In this document: positions 45,664-54,725 of the stretch, in pieces
Position numbering within the stretch: the first letter of the stretch is position 1
Layout: the number at the start of each line of letters is the position of its first letter
Assembly (NCBI GenBank): GCA_020073305.1
Contig: JAIQFK010000001.1
Location: forward strand, 310,001 to 374,000
From: Terriglobia bacterium
GTDB lineage: Bacteria > Acidobacteriota > Terriglobia > Bryobacterales > Bryobacteraceae
Direction of reading: 5' to 3'
Length of the DNA: 64,000 bases
Program-made: the position numbers and the translations under genes
The notes under the pieces: generated by a model
Seen by the model: only the letters and a program-made list of their open reading frames with translations
What the model was told of the DNA's origin: nothing
Database searches by the model: none

Positions 45664-47538
45664 TTACGGACCGACAATGAGATCGACTTGATCGTGAAAA
45701 CTCTCAGGCGTCTCGACGGCGAGTGGGAACGGACCGATGGCGCTGACCGGCAGGTTCGCCGGCACTACTACGTTGAGCTGATACAGGCCTGGAAACAAAG
45801 GCGCGAGACCTGCATAGGAAACCGTTGCTGGAAGACCGCCGATGTATACAGTGACCGGCGCAACCGCAAAGCTGAACTGACTAGCGCCGGCAGCGGTCCC
45901 GTCGGCCACCGGTGGGCTCACCGCGCCTAACCCGGTCAAGTAAACCAAAACCGTTTCTCCGGCTTTGGCTGGCTTCGACGAATCGACCAGAGAGAAATCC
46001 GCGTGCAAAATCGCTCCCGGACCAAAACCGCTCCTGTCGAGTGAATAAACACCGGGCGCCGTCGGTGCCACCGCCACCTGGACAGCGTTCGAGGGACTTT
46101 CTTTGTTGCTCACGACAATAGTGGCGGTCGTCCCCGTAGTCGCGTACGGAACCAACGCGTTGATTTGGCCGGCGCTGACAGAATAAATAGGAGCAGTCGC
46201 GCCGTTGATGGTGACTGTGACGCCCCCGAGGCTCGGCGGGTAGGGTGGAGCGGCGACCTGCGAACTGGCCGCGAGATTCGACCCATATAGCGCCACAAAT
46301 TCGCCCGGCGCGATCGGCTCGCCGGCCGGCGCGGAGCTAGCGGCGTTCACCACGCCTAACGGGTTCAGAAATACTCCGTTCCCGGAGAGTGTTGGCCTAC
46401 GAACTCCCAGGTAAAGTTCGTAGCCTGTCGGGTCACTGGGATTCCCCGCGGCGCCCACAAAGCCATTGCCGGCCGCACCTATCGCTACGTTGGTCAACTC
46501 TGCCGTGCCAATTCCAGTGGCTGCGAGCGTATAGGCGTTGACACCCGTGAAGTCGTAAGTCACGGCGCCGGTTGACTGCAACTGATGCTCGCGACGTGTC
46601 AAAGTGACGGTTCCGTTTCCAGTGGAATAGAGCGAGCCGCTAAAGGCGCTGGCTGATCCGCCGCTCTCGAATCGCAAGCCGGCCTGCCAGAAGTAGTTGG
46701 CCCAGGTGTTTCCGGTTCCACCCTTGAATCCCATCAGAATGTCCTGTTGCGTGCCGTCGCTGGAACCACCAAGTACGACGCTGCCGCTTAGGGAGACGTA
46801 GATCGTCTTGTTCCCGCTGAGCAGTTGCGTCGAGTCCGTTAATCCCGACTGCAGCGGAAAGCTGGCCGAGCCGCTCCCATCCGCCTGCATCGTGTAGGTC
46901 GCGCCGCTGAGGACCTGGCTGGTGGGACTGCCGCCCGCGATACTCGCTCCGTGGCCGTTGATTCCGATATCTGCAAACCCGCCTTTCCCATTTGCCGGCA
47001 AACCGAACAGCGCACTGCGCACCGCGGAGGCCGTGCCGGAGGGAAAGGCCAGGGTGGCCGTGTAATAATCGCCGAGAAGAGACCCATCCGCAGTGCCCAG
47101 CGCCGCGGGAATTGCGATGAACAGATCGAAGGTGTTCCCGGCCGCTTCCGTGCTCGATCCGATGACCATCATCTCCGTGGCCTGCTGCCCGGACGCCGCA
47201 GCCACCATACCCAAACGCCCATTAATGGTGAGCGTGTTGTTTTGTGGATTCGTTAGTGTGACAAAGTTAGCCGGGCTGACGGAGTACGTGCCGCTGCTGG
47301 CCGCGGACACAGGCGGCGTTGTTCCCACAGCGGACTGACCCGCAAGCGAGTAGTGTCCGCTGCCATCAAAGGTAATCGATCCCCACAGGCTGCGAATGTC
47401 GGTGATGGTTTCCGATGCGTCCGTAGTGAAAAGCAGGTGGCGAAAGTAATATTTGCCATTGAGACTCTGGTTGTTGCCGGTCTGGCCGAGGACGGCTCCC
47501 GCCAACAGCAGCAACCACGCGCCGCCGCGTATATGCAT
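45664..47538 (-). CDS. Secreted protein with Solibacter-type C-terminal domain
   Basis: 624 residues with a signal peptide (G-A-W-L-L-L-L-A-G-A-V-L-G-Q). The N-terminal ~380 residues are Gly/Ser/Thr-rich beta repeats (G-K-Y-Y-F-R-H-L, G-S-I-T-F-D-G-S-G-H-Y) typical of large acidobacterial surface proteins. The C-terminal ~220 residues are the uncharacterised domain largely found in Solibacter and relatives (V-V-N-A-A-S, P-G-E-F-V-A-L-Y-G-S-N-L-A, Q-I-N-A-L-V-P-Y, V-Y-L-T-G-L-G-A-V, G-L-Y-Q-L-N-V-V-V-P). Probably cell-surface or secreted; function unknown. The best taxonomic marker in the window. Confidence 0.9.
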   Translation of the reverse strand: MHIRGGAWLLLLAGAVLGQTGNNQSLNGKYYFRHLLFTTDASETITDIRSLWGSITFDGSGHYSLAGQSAVGTTPPVSAASSGTYSVSPANFVTLTNPQNNTLTINGRLGMVAAASGQQATEMMVIGSSTEAAGNTFDLFIAIPAALGTADGSLLGDYYTATLAFPSGTASAVRSALFGLPANGKGGFADIGINGHGASIAGGSPTSQVLSGATYTMQADGSGSASFPLQSGLTDSTQLLSGNKTIYVSLSGSVVLGGSSDGTQQDILMGFKGGTGNTWANYFWQAGLRFESGGSASAFSGSLYSTGNGTVTLTRREHQLQSTGAVTYDFTGVNAYTLAATGIGTAELTNVAIGAAGNGFVGAAGNPSDPTGYELYLGVRRPTLSGNGVFLNPLGVVNAASSAPAGEPIAPGEFVALYGSNLAASSQVAAPPYPPSLGGVTVTINGATAPIYSVSAGQINALVPYATTGTTATIVVSNKESPSNAVQVAVAPTAPGVYSLDRSGFGPGAILHADFSLVDSSKPAKAGETVLVYLTGLGAVSPPVADGTAAGASQFSFAVAPVTVYIGGLPATVSYAGLAPLFPGLYQLNVVVPANLPVSAIGPFPLAVETPESFHDQVDLIVGP

Positions 47539-47739
47539 GAGGCCATTCTAGCGGTAATCGTCCGGCCCTTGTGCCCAAGCCAGTAGGCTGAGAGCACTCT
47601 GGTCACCTGTTAACCGATTGTTCCTTTTGCACACTAACTTTGGAAGACATGATTCGATTGGCTGAATTGCCTACAATTGTGCTGTGATAGCCCATCGCGC
47701 ATCCGGACCGGCCCTAGTTGGCCAGTACAGTTGGACCCA

Positions 47740-48630
47740 ATGAAAAAACTAGCTATTCTCGCTTTGATTTGTCTCGCCCAGACGTTCGCGGAGGACAACA
47801 CAGCAACCACGTTTCGGAGCACCTGCTTCTCCAACGTCTGCATTGGTGACGATCTCGACAAGGTGATGCAAGCCCAGCCTCACTGGCTGACTGCTCACAT
47901 CAAAAGCTCCGATGACGACCAGGCCGTGATTCATTTGCGGGACTTGACCGCCGTGCGCAAAAAGTATGGCGCCGTGATCAGCAAGTCCTACCACGATCTG
48001 AACGCAGCCGACCTCGCGAAACTGTCGGATAACTTTCTCGATGGCGGTTACACGGGCGAGGCGGCGCCGTATACACGGCTGATGGAGTCCCTGGCGAAGG
48101 AGAAATCTCCTTTCATTGTCGCCGATTCAAGCGTGCTTCCCATCCTGAAGAAAGCGACCCTGTGCGGACTTCTGCCGGTCCATGGCGTGTTTGTCAGTGA
48201 GAGCGGTTTGTACACCGGAGTCCTGATGCTGCCCGTGGCCGGCAAGCTGACCGTTGTTCAAATGAAGCGATTATTTGATCTCCATATCCCGGTTGACGCC
48301 CCCGATGCGGAGAAGGAGCACATCATCTTCGATCGGGTTGCGGACATGGTCAAGCAGATAGACGCCAAGTATGGCACTCACTGGGATACGTCTGAATCCG
48401 GGGCCGTCCAAAACGAAAGCAGAGCCGTGGGGGATGATATCGAAGCGTCTCTAACCTTGGATCGCAATTCGCTGGGGCGCCGCGCCCGGGAGATCGAACC
48501 GTTGATGAGCCTTTACCGCCGGGACTTCGAAAATTCAGCCTGGCAAAGTACGAAATGGTCCCTGGACGATAGCCTGGCGGCTACCAAGGGCTGCGAGGTG
48601 AAGGCGAAGGCTTTAGTGGCGATCGAGTAA
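47740..48630 (+). CDS. Secreted hypothetical protein
   Basis: 296 residues from ATG 47740, chosen because it gives a clean signal peptide (M-K-K-L-A-I-L-A-L-I-C-L-A-Q-T-F-A); an earlier ATG adds 21 unlikely residues. The mature protein has paired cysteines near the N terminus (S-T-C-F-S-N-V-C-I-G-D-D-L-D-K-V), a pattern seen in small exported proteins that monitor thresholds, but I cannot name a family. Divergent from the Solibacter-domain gene with about 200 bases between. Confidence 0.75.
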   Translation: MKKLAILALICLAQTFAEDNTATTFRSTCFSNVCIGDDLDKVMQAQPHWLTAHIKSSDDDQAVIHLRDLTAVRKKYGAVISKSYHDLNAADLAKLSDNFLDGGYTGEAAPYTRLMESLAKEKSPFIVADSSVLPILKKATLCGLLPVHGVFVSESGLYTGVLMLPVAGKLTVVQMKRLFDLHIPVDAPDAEKEHIIFDRVADMVKQIDAKYGTHWDTSESGAVQNESRAVGDDIEASLTLDRNSLGRRAREIEPLMSLYRRDFENSAWQSTKWSLDDSLAATKGCEVKAKALVAIE

Positions 48631-48751
48631 CGCGCATCGGATTCCAGCGGCGTTTTGAGCCGATTCAGACGCGCTTCTCCACCATTTCTACCCATCACCA
48701 AACTCCGGCAGCGGTTCCACGTTTCGAGTATGATGCGTGCGGAGAGATCCT

Positions 48752-49120
48752 ATGAGCACTCATTCTGGAAGCGTACCCGGCGCCATCCCGCACAACATGG
48801 TGACCACGGCGCTCGAGCTGCCGGGCTGCCGCATCGTCCGCAACCTTGGTCTGGTTCGCGGCATCGTTGTGCGGTCGCGCTCGGTGATCGGAACCATCGG
48901 CGCGGGACTGCAGACCATCGTGGGCGGCAATATTTCGTTGTTTACCAAGCTCTGCGAGCAGACGCGGTCCGACTCTTTTGAGCTGATGTTGCAGCACGCA
49001 GCCGAGTTGGGCGCCAACGCGATTGTGGCGGCGCATTATGATGCGACAGAGCTGATGAATGGCGTAACCGAGGTGCTGGCGTACGGGACAGCAGTGGTCG
49101 TCGAGCGCCAGTCGGCGTAG
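48752..49120 (+). CDS. YbjQ/UPF0145 family protein
   Basis: 122 residues from ATG 48752 (an alternative start 15 bases upstream is less likely). Family marks are the start of the fold ([14 protein letters not shown]), [12 protein letters not shown] and [15 protein letters not shown]. YbjQ-type proteins form pentamers; heavy-metal binding has been suggested, but no function is firmly known. Confidence 0.88.
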   Translation: MSTHSGSVPGAIPHNMVTTALELPGCRIVRNLGLVRGIVVRSRSVIGTIGAGLQTIVGGNISLFTKLCEQTRSDSFELMLQHAAELGANAIVAAHYDATELMNGVTEVLAYGTAVVVERQSA

Positions 49121-49180
49121 TACCAATGCGCCTCGCCGGTACTTGACCGCACACCCGGTGGGACGGTATCGTGTAACGCA

Positions 49181-49486
49181 TTGAACAAGCGCATCCGGGA
49201 CCGGCTGAACGATAGACTGCGAGGACTCGAATACCGGCAGCGCGCTCGAGAGCAGGAACGGTCTACACGCCAGAAGGCTTACCGCATCGCCAGTATGATG
49301 CGCGAACAGGGAACGCTGCGAGGGGCGCGGAAGTACCTCGAGATCAAGGGCATTCCCTTCCGGGAATCGCTCGATCCGGCCAGTGGCAATCGCGAGCTGA
49401 CCATTCCGCAACAAATCACTCTTTCCTATGATCCGGATGGCCGGTTTCTCTCGAGCCGCCCTCCCTCCGTCAGCGCCAACGGCTGA
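49181..49486 (+). CDS. Small basic hypothetical protein
   Basis: 101 residues from a TTG start at 49181. The first half is highly basic and helical (Arg/Gln/Glu-rich), the second has a short R-K-Y-L-E-I-K-G-I-P-F-R segment. No family recognised. It lies between the YbjQ gene and motA in the same direction. Coding status is moderately supported by position and by lack of a better frame. Confidence 0.5.
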   Translation: MNKRIRDRLNDRLRGLEYRQRAREQERSTRQKAYRIASMMREQGTLRGARKYLEIKGIPFRESLDPASGNRELTIPQQITLSYDPDGRFLSSRPPSVSANG

Positions 49487-49590
49487 GATCTGCGTCGACA
49501 GCCGGCTTTGCCGATTCTCAGCGCTAAAGCTTAGCGCCCAAACAAGCCGATAGTCATACGGAGACCTGGCTCGACACGAGCCGTTTGGGC

Positions 49591-50514
49591 ATGTTTGCAA
49601 TCATCGGTATTGTTGTTGTTTTTGGCGCTATCGTCGGCGGCTATCTCATGGAGCATGGCAACCTTATGGTGCTGCTCCAGCCGGCGGAATTGCTCATCAT
49701 CGGCGGAGCCGCGTTGGGCACGATGTTCATCGCCAATCCGCTGCCCGTCATCATTCGCATCTTCAAGGGTTGCATCGGTGTTTTTGTCCCGAGTCCGTTT
49801 TCCAAGCCGTTCTATCTGCAACACCTGAAGATGTTGAACGAATTGTTTCATTACGCGCGCAAGAACGGCGCAGTGAAGCTGGAGGCCGACATCGAAGAGC
49901 CCCACAAAAGCCCCTTGTTCAAGAACTATCCGGGCTTTCTCAAAAACCACCATGCCCTTCATTTTGTTTGCGATACCCTGCGCATGTACATCAGCGGTGG
50001 TGTGGGCTCCTTCGAATTGGACCAGATGATGGAACTGGACATGGAAGTGCACCACCAAAGCGCGAACGTCCCGGTTTCCTCGCTGACGACCATCGCCGAC
50101 TCGCTGCCCGGCCTGGGCATCGTGGCTGCTGTCCTGGGTGTCGTCATCACCATGGGGGCTCTGGGCGGGCCACCCGAGGAGATCGGACACAAAGTGGCGG
50201 CGGCGCTGGTAGGAACATTTCTCGGCATCCTCCTGTGTTACGGCTTCTTCGGCCCGTTGGCTTCCAATATGGCGAAGCTGAACGACGCGGACGCGCAGTT
50301 CTATCACTGCCTGCGGGTTGCGGTCAACGCGTTCATCCGCGGTTCCGCGCCCATCCTGGCCATCGAGTTCGCCCGCCGCACCATACCTGCCGACTTGCGG
50401 CCCACATTCCAGGAAATGGAACAATTCTGCAAACGCGGCGCTGCCACCCCGGCTCCGGGAGCTGCGCCGGAGCCGGCCGGGGCGCCGGAGCCGGCCGCGG
50501 CCGACAAAGGATAG
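49591..50514 (+). CDS. motA: Motor stator protein MotA
   Basis: 307 residues from ATG 49591 (M-F-A-I-I-G-I-V-V-V-F-G), the usual MotA N terminus; a TTG two codons upstream is the alternative. Four membrane helices: two N-terminal (including G-G-Y-L-M-E-H-G-N-L and L-L-I-I-G-G-A-A-L-G), a cytoplasmic loop, and two C-terminal containing the conserved Pro motif P-G-L-G-I-V-A-A-V-L-G. With MotB it forms the proton-driven stator. The C-terminal tail is an Ala/Pro repeat. No flagellar genes are in the window. Confidence 0.95.
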   Translation: MFAIIGIVVVFGAIVGGYLMEHGNLMVLLQPAELLIIGGAALGTMFIANPLPVIIRIFKGCIGVFVPSPFSKPFYLQHLKMLNELFHYARKNGAVKLEADIEEPHKSPLFKNYPGFLKNHHALHFVCDTLRMYISGGVGSFELDQMMELDMEVHHQSANVPVSSLTTIADSLPGLGIVAAVLGVVITMGALGGPPEEIGHKVAAALVGTFLGILLCYGFFGPLASNMAKLNDADAQFYHCLRVAVNAFIRGSAPILAIEFARRTIPADLRPTFQEMEQFCKRGAATPAPGAAPEPAGAPEPAAADKG

Positions 50515-50516
50515 CT

Positions 50517-51326
50517 GTGCCCGAACCAGAAACCTCTGCAGCACCAGTCATCATCATCAAGAAAAAACAGAACCACGGCGGCCATCACGGGGGAGCGTGG
50601 AAGGTAGCTTATGCCGACTTTGTCACGGCGATGATGGCGCTGTTTATCGTACTCTGGCTCCTCAGCACCAGCGAAAAGGTGAAAAAAGCGGTGTCCAGCT
50701 ATTTCAAAGATCCCACGGGTAACGGCAAGCTGATGGGCAGCACCATGGCCGGCACGGGCGAGAGCGTCAGCGTCACCAAAGATGACATGGGCAAGCTGAA
50801 AGACAAGCTGGAACAGGCCATGAAGACCATGCCGCAATTCCAGCAGATGAAGGACAACGTCGAGCTGACCATCACCAACGAGGGCTTGCGCGTCGAATTG
50901 CTCGAGACCGAGAAAGGTATGTTCTTTGAAAGCGGCAACGCTCATCCTACGGACCGGGGAGAGGAACTGCTGGTCCGGCTCGCCGCGGAGCTGGGCAACC
51001 TGCCCAACACACTGCTCATCGAAGGCCATACGGATGCTAAACCGTATTCCGGCGATGGCACGTACAGCAATTGGGAGCTGTCCGCGGATCGGGCCAATTC
51101 CGCACGCCGCCTCATGCAGGCGAAAGGGTTGCGGCCCGCTCAAGTCGCGCAAGTCCGGGGATTTGCCGACCAGCACCTGCGCACACCGCTAGAACCGACG
51201 AACGCCAGCAACCGGCGCATTTCTGTCATTGTTAAATACCTCGACGCGCCCAAAACCGCAGCCGCAAAGGAACAACCGCCGCCAGCGAACGCTCCCGCAC
51301 CGCAGCCTGCCAAGGCAGCTCATTAG
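50517..51326 (+). CDS. motB: Motor stator protein MotB
   Basis: 269 residues from GTG 50517, 2 bases after the motA stop. A Lys/His-rich N terminus precedes the single membrane helix with the proton-carrying Asp D34 in A-Y-A-D-F-V-T-A-M-M. The C-terminal half is an OmpA-like peptidoglycan-binding domain (I-E-G-H-T-D-A, N-W-E-L-S-A-D-R-A, N-R-R-I-S-V-I-V). It anchors the stator to the cell wall. The tail is Pro/Ala-rich. The pair may drive a flagellum encoded elsewhere. Confidence 0.95.
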   Translation: MPEPETSAAPVIIIKKKQNHGGHHGGAWKVAYADFVTAMMALFIVLWLLSTSEKVKKAVSSYFKDPTGNGKLMGSTMAGTGESVSVTKDDMGKLKDKLEQAMKTMPQFQQMKDNVELTITNEGLRVELLETEKGMFFESGNAHPTDRGEELLVRLAAELGNLPNTLLIEGHTDAKPYSGDGTYSNWELSADRANSARRLMQAKGLRPAQVAQVRGFADQHLRTPLEPTNASNRRISVIVKYLDAPKTAAAKEQPPPANAPAPQPAKAAH

Positions 51327-51357
51327 CTGGCCTAGCCCAATAGCATCGAGAAGTCTT

Positions 51358-52533
51358 TTACGTCCGGCAGTGCTGGCTCTCGCGCGGCGCCTCATAATGC
51401 ACGCCCAGATGCGGCGTCTCCAGCCGCTTGTGTCCTTGGGTGCGCGAGGTCAAACAACTTTCGAGAATCCCGCTCACGATGAGCGTGCGCTCCACCGGAT
51501 AGGGCGCTCTCCCGGAAGCGAACATCTCCTCGACCTTACCGATCAGGCACGCCGAGTACGTCACATTGGGCACGGGCGTCAATAGGAACTGCGTCGATTG
51601 CCTGCCCAACCCTTTCACGCGCGCCGCAAAATTGAAGTCCGCCACTGCGCCGTTCAACATCAGCAGCGTGGCCTTGAGGCCGTCCGCGTACTCAATGAAA
51701 TAAGCCCATGGATTCCGGGCCAGCCTGGTCAGTTCGCCGTTCGAAACCAGGTCCTGCGTGCGGCCATCTTTGACCGTGAGCCCTTGCGGCGTATCGCTGC
51801 GCGAGAGCGCCGCCCTCAGCAGTTCCTTCGACCAGCGGCCTGCTTCACCCGCTTTCCACACGGCGTCGTCTTCGACCAACTGCACGGCCTTGACGCCCGT
51901 CTCGCCACCCTTGCGCCGCTCTACCATGCATTGGAGCGCCTCGAGCGCGTGGTAATCCATGGCGTCCGACTCGCCCTCTCCCACCATGAGCGCTTCTTCG
52001 ATTTCGCAACCGAGCGGCAATTCAATATCCGGCAGACGCCAGGTTACCGGCAACGACGATCCAGCCAGCACCGGAAAATGCAGCCGCCTGGAAGCATCAA
52101 CCATCCAACGGGCTTTCTCGAAGTTGTATGAAAGGTTCTTGTCGTTGAAGATGGGCACGGCGCGTCCGTCTTTTTCAAACACCTCTACGCACTGCTTGAA
52201 CCATTCGTAGCGCGGATAAAGGATCTGACCTTTTTCGTTGCGAGGATACTCTCCATGCTCGCCAATAATCATGACCCCATCGACCGCCAGTCTGTCCCCG
52301 CCGCATCGCAGCGTTTCGGCGATGCTCGGGTACACTCGGAATCCGAACTCGAGCGCCCGCGCCGCGCTCAAGTCGCCCTCCGGCTTCTGATCGACGTAGA
52401 GAGACGCAATCTTCATGTCCGGCCGGTGCCACCGCCCGCTATGCGGATATCCCACGAGGATGCGGTCCGCCTCGTGCTGCGCGTGCGTCAGATACCGATA
52501 GACCGTCGTAATGACCGCGATCCGTTTGGGCAT
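51358..52533 (-). CDS. Conserved hypothetical protein, tandem paralogue 2 (no signal peptide)
   Basis: 391 residues from ATG 52533, which overlaps the stop of the upstream paralogue (TGATG). I cannot name the family. Signatures shared with the paralogue: V-D-G-V-M-I-I-G-E-H-G-E-Y-P-R-N-E-K-G-Q, Y-P-R-Y-E, L-A-G-S-S-L-P-V-T-W-R, C-M-V-E-R-R-K-G-G-E-T-G-V and D-F-N-F-A-A-R. The order strand-G-E-H-G, N/S-D-K-x-L-S, then helix and A-G-S-S-L resembles the Rossmann part of Gfo/Idh/MocA proteins (where E-K-P-L occupies that place), but the N-terminal Gly-rich loop is replaced by V-I-T-T-V-Y-R-Y. Probably an NAD-fold or hydrolase-like enzyme; this is inference. Confidence 0.8.
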   Translation of the reverse strand: MPKRIAVITTVYRYLTHAQHEADRILVGYPHSGRWHRPDMKIASLYVDQKPEGDLSAARALEFGFRVYPSIAETLRCGGDRLAVDGVMIIGEHGEYPRNEKGQILYPRYEWFKQCVEVFEKDGRAVPIFNDKNLSYNFEKARWMVDASRRLHFPVLAGSSLPVTWRLPDIELPLGCEIEEALMVGEGESDAMDYHALEALQCMVERRKGGETGVKAVQLVEDDAVWKAGEAGRWSKELLRAALSRSDTPQGLTVKDGRTQDLVSNGELTRLARNPWAYFIEYADGLKATLLMLNGAVADFNFAARVKGLGRQSTQFLLTPVPNVTYSACLIGKVEEMFASGRAPYPVERTLIVSGILESCLTSRTQGHKRLETPHLGVHYEAPRESQHCRT

Positions 52534-53786
52534 CACGTTCTCCAGAAGGTCGATTCTTTCGTGGGCTGGTAACGAATTCCGAGCTGTGGCGTCTCCACCC
52601 GCGTCTGGCTGCGGTAAAGGCTTTCGACGCCCGCGGCGGTTAGTCCCGTTGTCAGCAGCGTGCGCTCCAACGGATAAGTGGGTTTCCCGGTGAGAAACAT
52701 TTGCTCCATGTTGTTGACCAGGGGGCTGAAGAAATTGGCGAGCGTGGTCCGCCCATCGGGCATGGGCAGGTACATCTGCGTAGAGAACGGCTCGGCGCGG
52801 CCTTCTATCCGCGCGGCGAAATTGAAATCCCGCACCAGCCCGCTCATCAGCAACATCGTGCACTTGAGGCCATCTTCGTGCTCGTAATGGTAGGCCACGG
52901 GCTCCTTTACGATGCGCCGCAAGTCATCCACGGTTGGGAAAATATCGTTGAAGCCCGGGCGCGCCGAAGTCAAGGTGTGGCTGCGGCACAACGCCGCCTC
53001 CATCAGATCGCGCGGCCAGATGCCTTCCCGGTACGCCTTCCAGAAACTCTCGCCGCGATACGCCTCTACCCACCTGACACCGCTTTCGCCACCCTGGCGG
53101 CGCTCCACCATGCACTGAATGGTCTCCAGACCGTGGAAATCGTAGCTGTCGACGCCACCGTAGCAGACACACACAGCCTCGCGGACCCTGGCTCCCGACG
53201 GCATCTCGACCGACGGCGTCCGCCACGTGACCGGCAGGCTGGATCCGGCCATGAACGCGAAGCCCATGCTGCGGGACGTCTCGTACATTTCTTTCGCCCA
53301 ATCCCAGTTCCAGGAAAGGTGCTTGTCGCTGAAGATGGGCACGGACCGTCCGCTATCGCGAAACACCCTTACGATCTGCTGGAAAAACTCGTAGCGTGGA
53401 TATTTGGTCTGCCCTTTTTCGTTTTGCGGATAGTGGCCATGCTCGCCCACAAGCACCACGCCATCCACCGCAAGCTTGTTTCCCCCGAGCGTCAACGTTT
53501 CCGCGATCGTGGAACAGGTCCGCATTTCGGGATGGCGGGCCGCGCGTTCGCGGCTCAAGTCGTCTCTGCCGACCTGATCGACATACAGCGAAACCAGATC
53601 CATCGGCGGACGGTGATGCGTGCCGTTCCATCCATAGCCGTCGAGAAAACGGTCGACGATGTGCTGCGCGTGCGACATGCGGAAGTAGATCGTCGAAACC
53701 GCCGCGAGTTTCGGCCGGGACGGGGCTGGCTGCGCCGGCAGCAGGGAAGCGGCTCCGGCAATGAACTCTCTTCTGGAGACTTGCAT
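52533..53786 (-). CDS. Conserved hypothetical protein, tandem paralogue 1 (Tat signal)
   Basis: 417 residues. The N terminus is a Tat signal (M-Q-V-S-R-R-E-F-I-A-G-A-A-S-L-L-P-A), then the same fold as the next gene: S-T-I-Y-F-R-M-S-H-A-Q-H, G-E-H-G-H-Y-P-Q-N-E-K-G-Q, S-D-K-H-L-S-W-N, A-G-S-S-L-P-V-T-W-R, C-M-V-E-R-R-Q-G-G-E-S-G-V. So one paralogue is exported and the other appears cytosolic, which suggests the same reaction or binding on both sides of the membrane. It starts 15 bases after the upstream gene. Confidence 0.82.
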   Translation of the reverse strand: MQVSRREFIAGAASLLPAQPAPSRPKLAAVSTIYFRMSHAQHIVDRFLDGYGWNGTHHRPPMDLVSLYVDQVGRDDLSRERAARHPEMRTCSTIAETLTLGGNKLAVDGVVLVGEHGHYPQNEKGQTKYPRYEFFQQIVRVFRDSGRSVPIFSDKHLSWNWDWAKEMYETSRSMGFAFMAGSSLPVTWRTPSVEMPSGARVREAVCVCYGGVDSYDFHGLETIQCMVERRQGGESGVRWVEAYRGESFWKAYREGIWPRDLMEAALCRSHTLTSARPGFNDIFPTVDDLRRIVKEPVAYHYEHEDGLKCTMLLMSGLVRDFNFAARIEGRAEPFSTQMYLPMPDGRTTLANFFSPLVNNMEQMFLTGKPTYPLERTLLTTGLTAAGVESLYRSQTRVETPQLGIRYQPTKESTFWRT

Positions 53787-53801
53787 TTGCTCTCTCGCAG
53801 T

Positions 53802-54725
53802 CTATCTCTTCAGATCCACCACCGCATAAACGTCTATCGTAGGAATCGTAAACTCCGTCCCTCCGTCAGACACAGCGTAGTCCGTGAGCCGGGCGTCCTG
53901 AATGCCGAAGGCCGCCAGCGTGCCGTGCGCATACTCCCCGCGAACCCGCACTCGCAGCCCGTTCACTTTTCCGCCGCCGTAGTTGATCAGATGGACGCGG
54001 ACCTCGCTGGCATCTCCGTTCAGCCTGCCGAGCACGACGTCGCTCCCGTAGAGACGCAACAGCCGCTTCTCGTCGGTCAGCTTCTGGCGCACCAGCGTCG
54101 CAAAGGCAAACGGATCCGCTGCCTCATCTTTCGGGAAATCCTTCGAACCGATTTGTACATTGAGGTCGAGCTTGGGATCGGCCGCCGGAACGACTCGAAA
54201 CAGCAGGTTGCGCCGGGCCATCAGGTTCAGGACCTCGGCGGTTTCCTCCGAGCCGTCGTCGACGATTCCGATGTTCGCCATCACCGGCAGAGCCGGGCCG
54301 TCGATGCTCTTCAGGAATGCCAGCATCTTGCCGAGTCGATCGAGGTCGCGGGGATCCGGATGAACGACGGCGGCGACACCGTTGGCATATGCCTCGGCCG
54401 CCGCCAGAGCAGCTCTGCGCCAGGGCGCGTCGTAAAAGTACGATTGACTCCCATCGCGCGCGAAGCGCCACCCGTTCGCATTCACCCAAGGCAGGCTGGT
54501 GGCCGCGGCAACGTCCATCTTGTATTCAACACCGGGCGCCGGGAGCTTCACGAACTTCGCCGGGTCCAACGCCAGGGCGTCAAAGCCCTCGGTCTTCCAG
54601 GCTGCCACTTGATCCGGCGGAGCAAACAAGCGCTCGACGCCGGCTTGTTTCACCTCACTCGCTGTCGAGAGAGCCTGATCCCAGTAGAGCCCCGGCAGCA
54701 ACGCGACCGCAAGAACGGCCAGCAT
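53802..54725 (-). CDS. Secreted hypothetical protein
   Basis: 307 residues with a signal peptide (M-L-A-V-L-A-V-A-L-L-P-G-L-Y). The middle carries alternating strands and helices with W-V-N-A-N-G-W-R-F and V-V-H-P-D-P-R-D-L, hinting at a TIM-barrel-like fold such as glycoside hydrolases; the C-terminal part is beta-rich (V-R-V-H-L-I-N-Y-G-G-G). No family named. Its ATG overlaps the stop of the DUF362-like gene (TGATG), so it is coupled to it. Confidence 0.7.
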   Translation of the reverse strand: MLAVLAVALLPGLYWDQALSTASEVKQAGVERLFAPPDQVAAWKTEGFDALALDPAKFVKLPAPGVEYKMDVAAATSLPWVNANGWRFARDGSQSYFYDAPWRRAALAAAEAYANGVAAVVHPDPRDLDRLGKMLAFLKSIDGPALPVMANIGIVDDGSEETAEVLNLMARRNLLFRVVPAADPKLDLNVQIGSKDFPKDEAADPFAFATLVRQKLTDEKRLLRLYGSDVVLGRLNGDASEVRVHLINYGGGKVNGLRVRVRGEYAHGTLAAFGIQDARLTDYAVSDGGTEFTIPTIDVYAVVDLKR

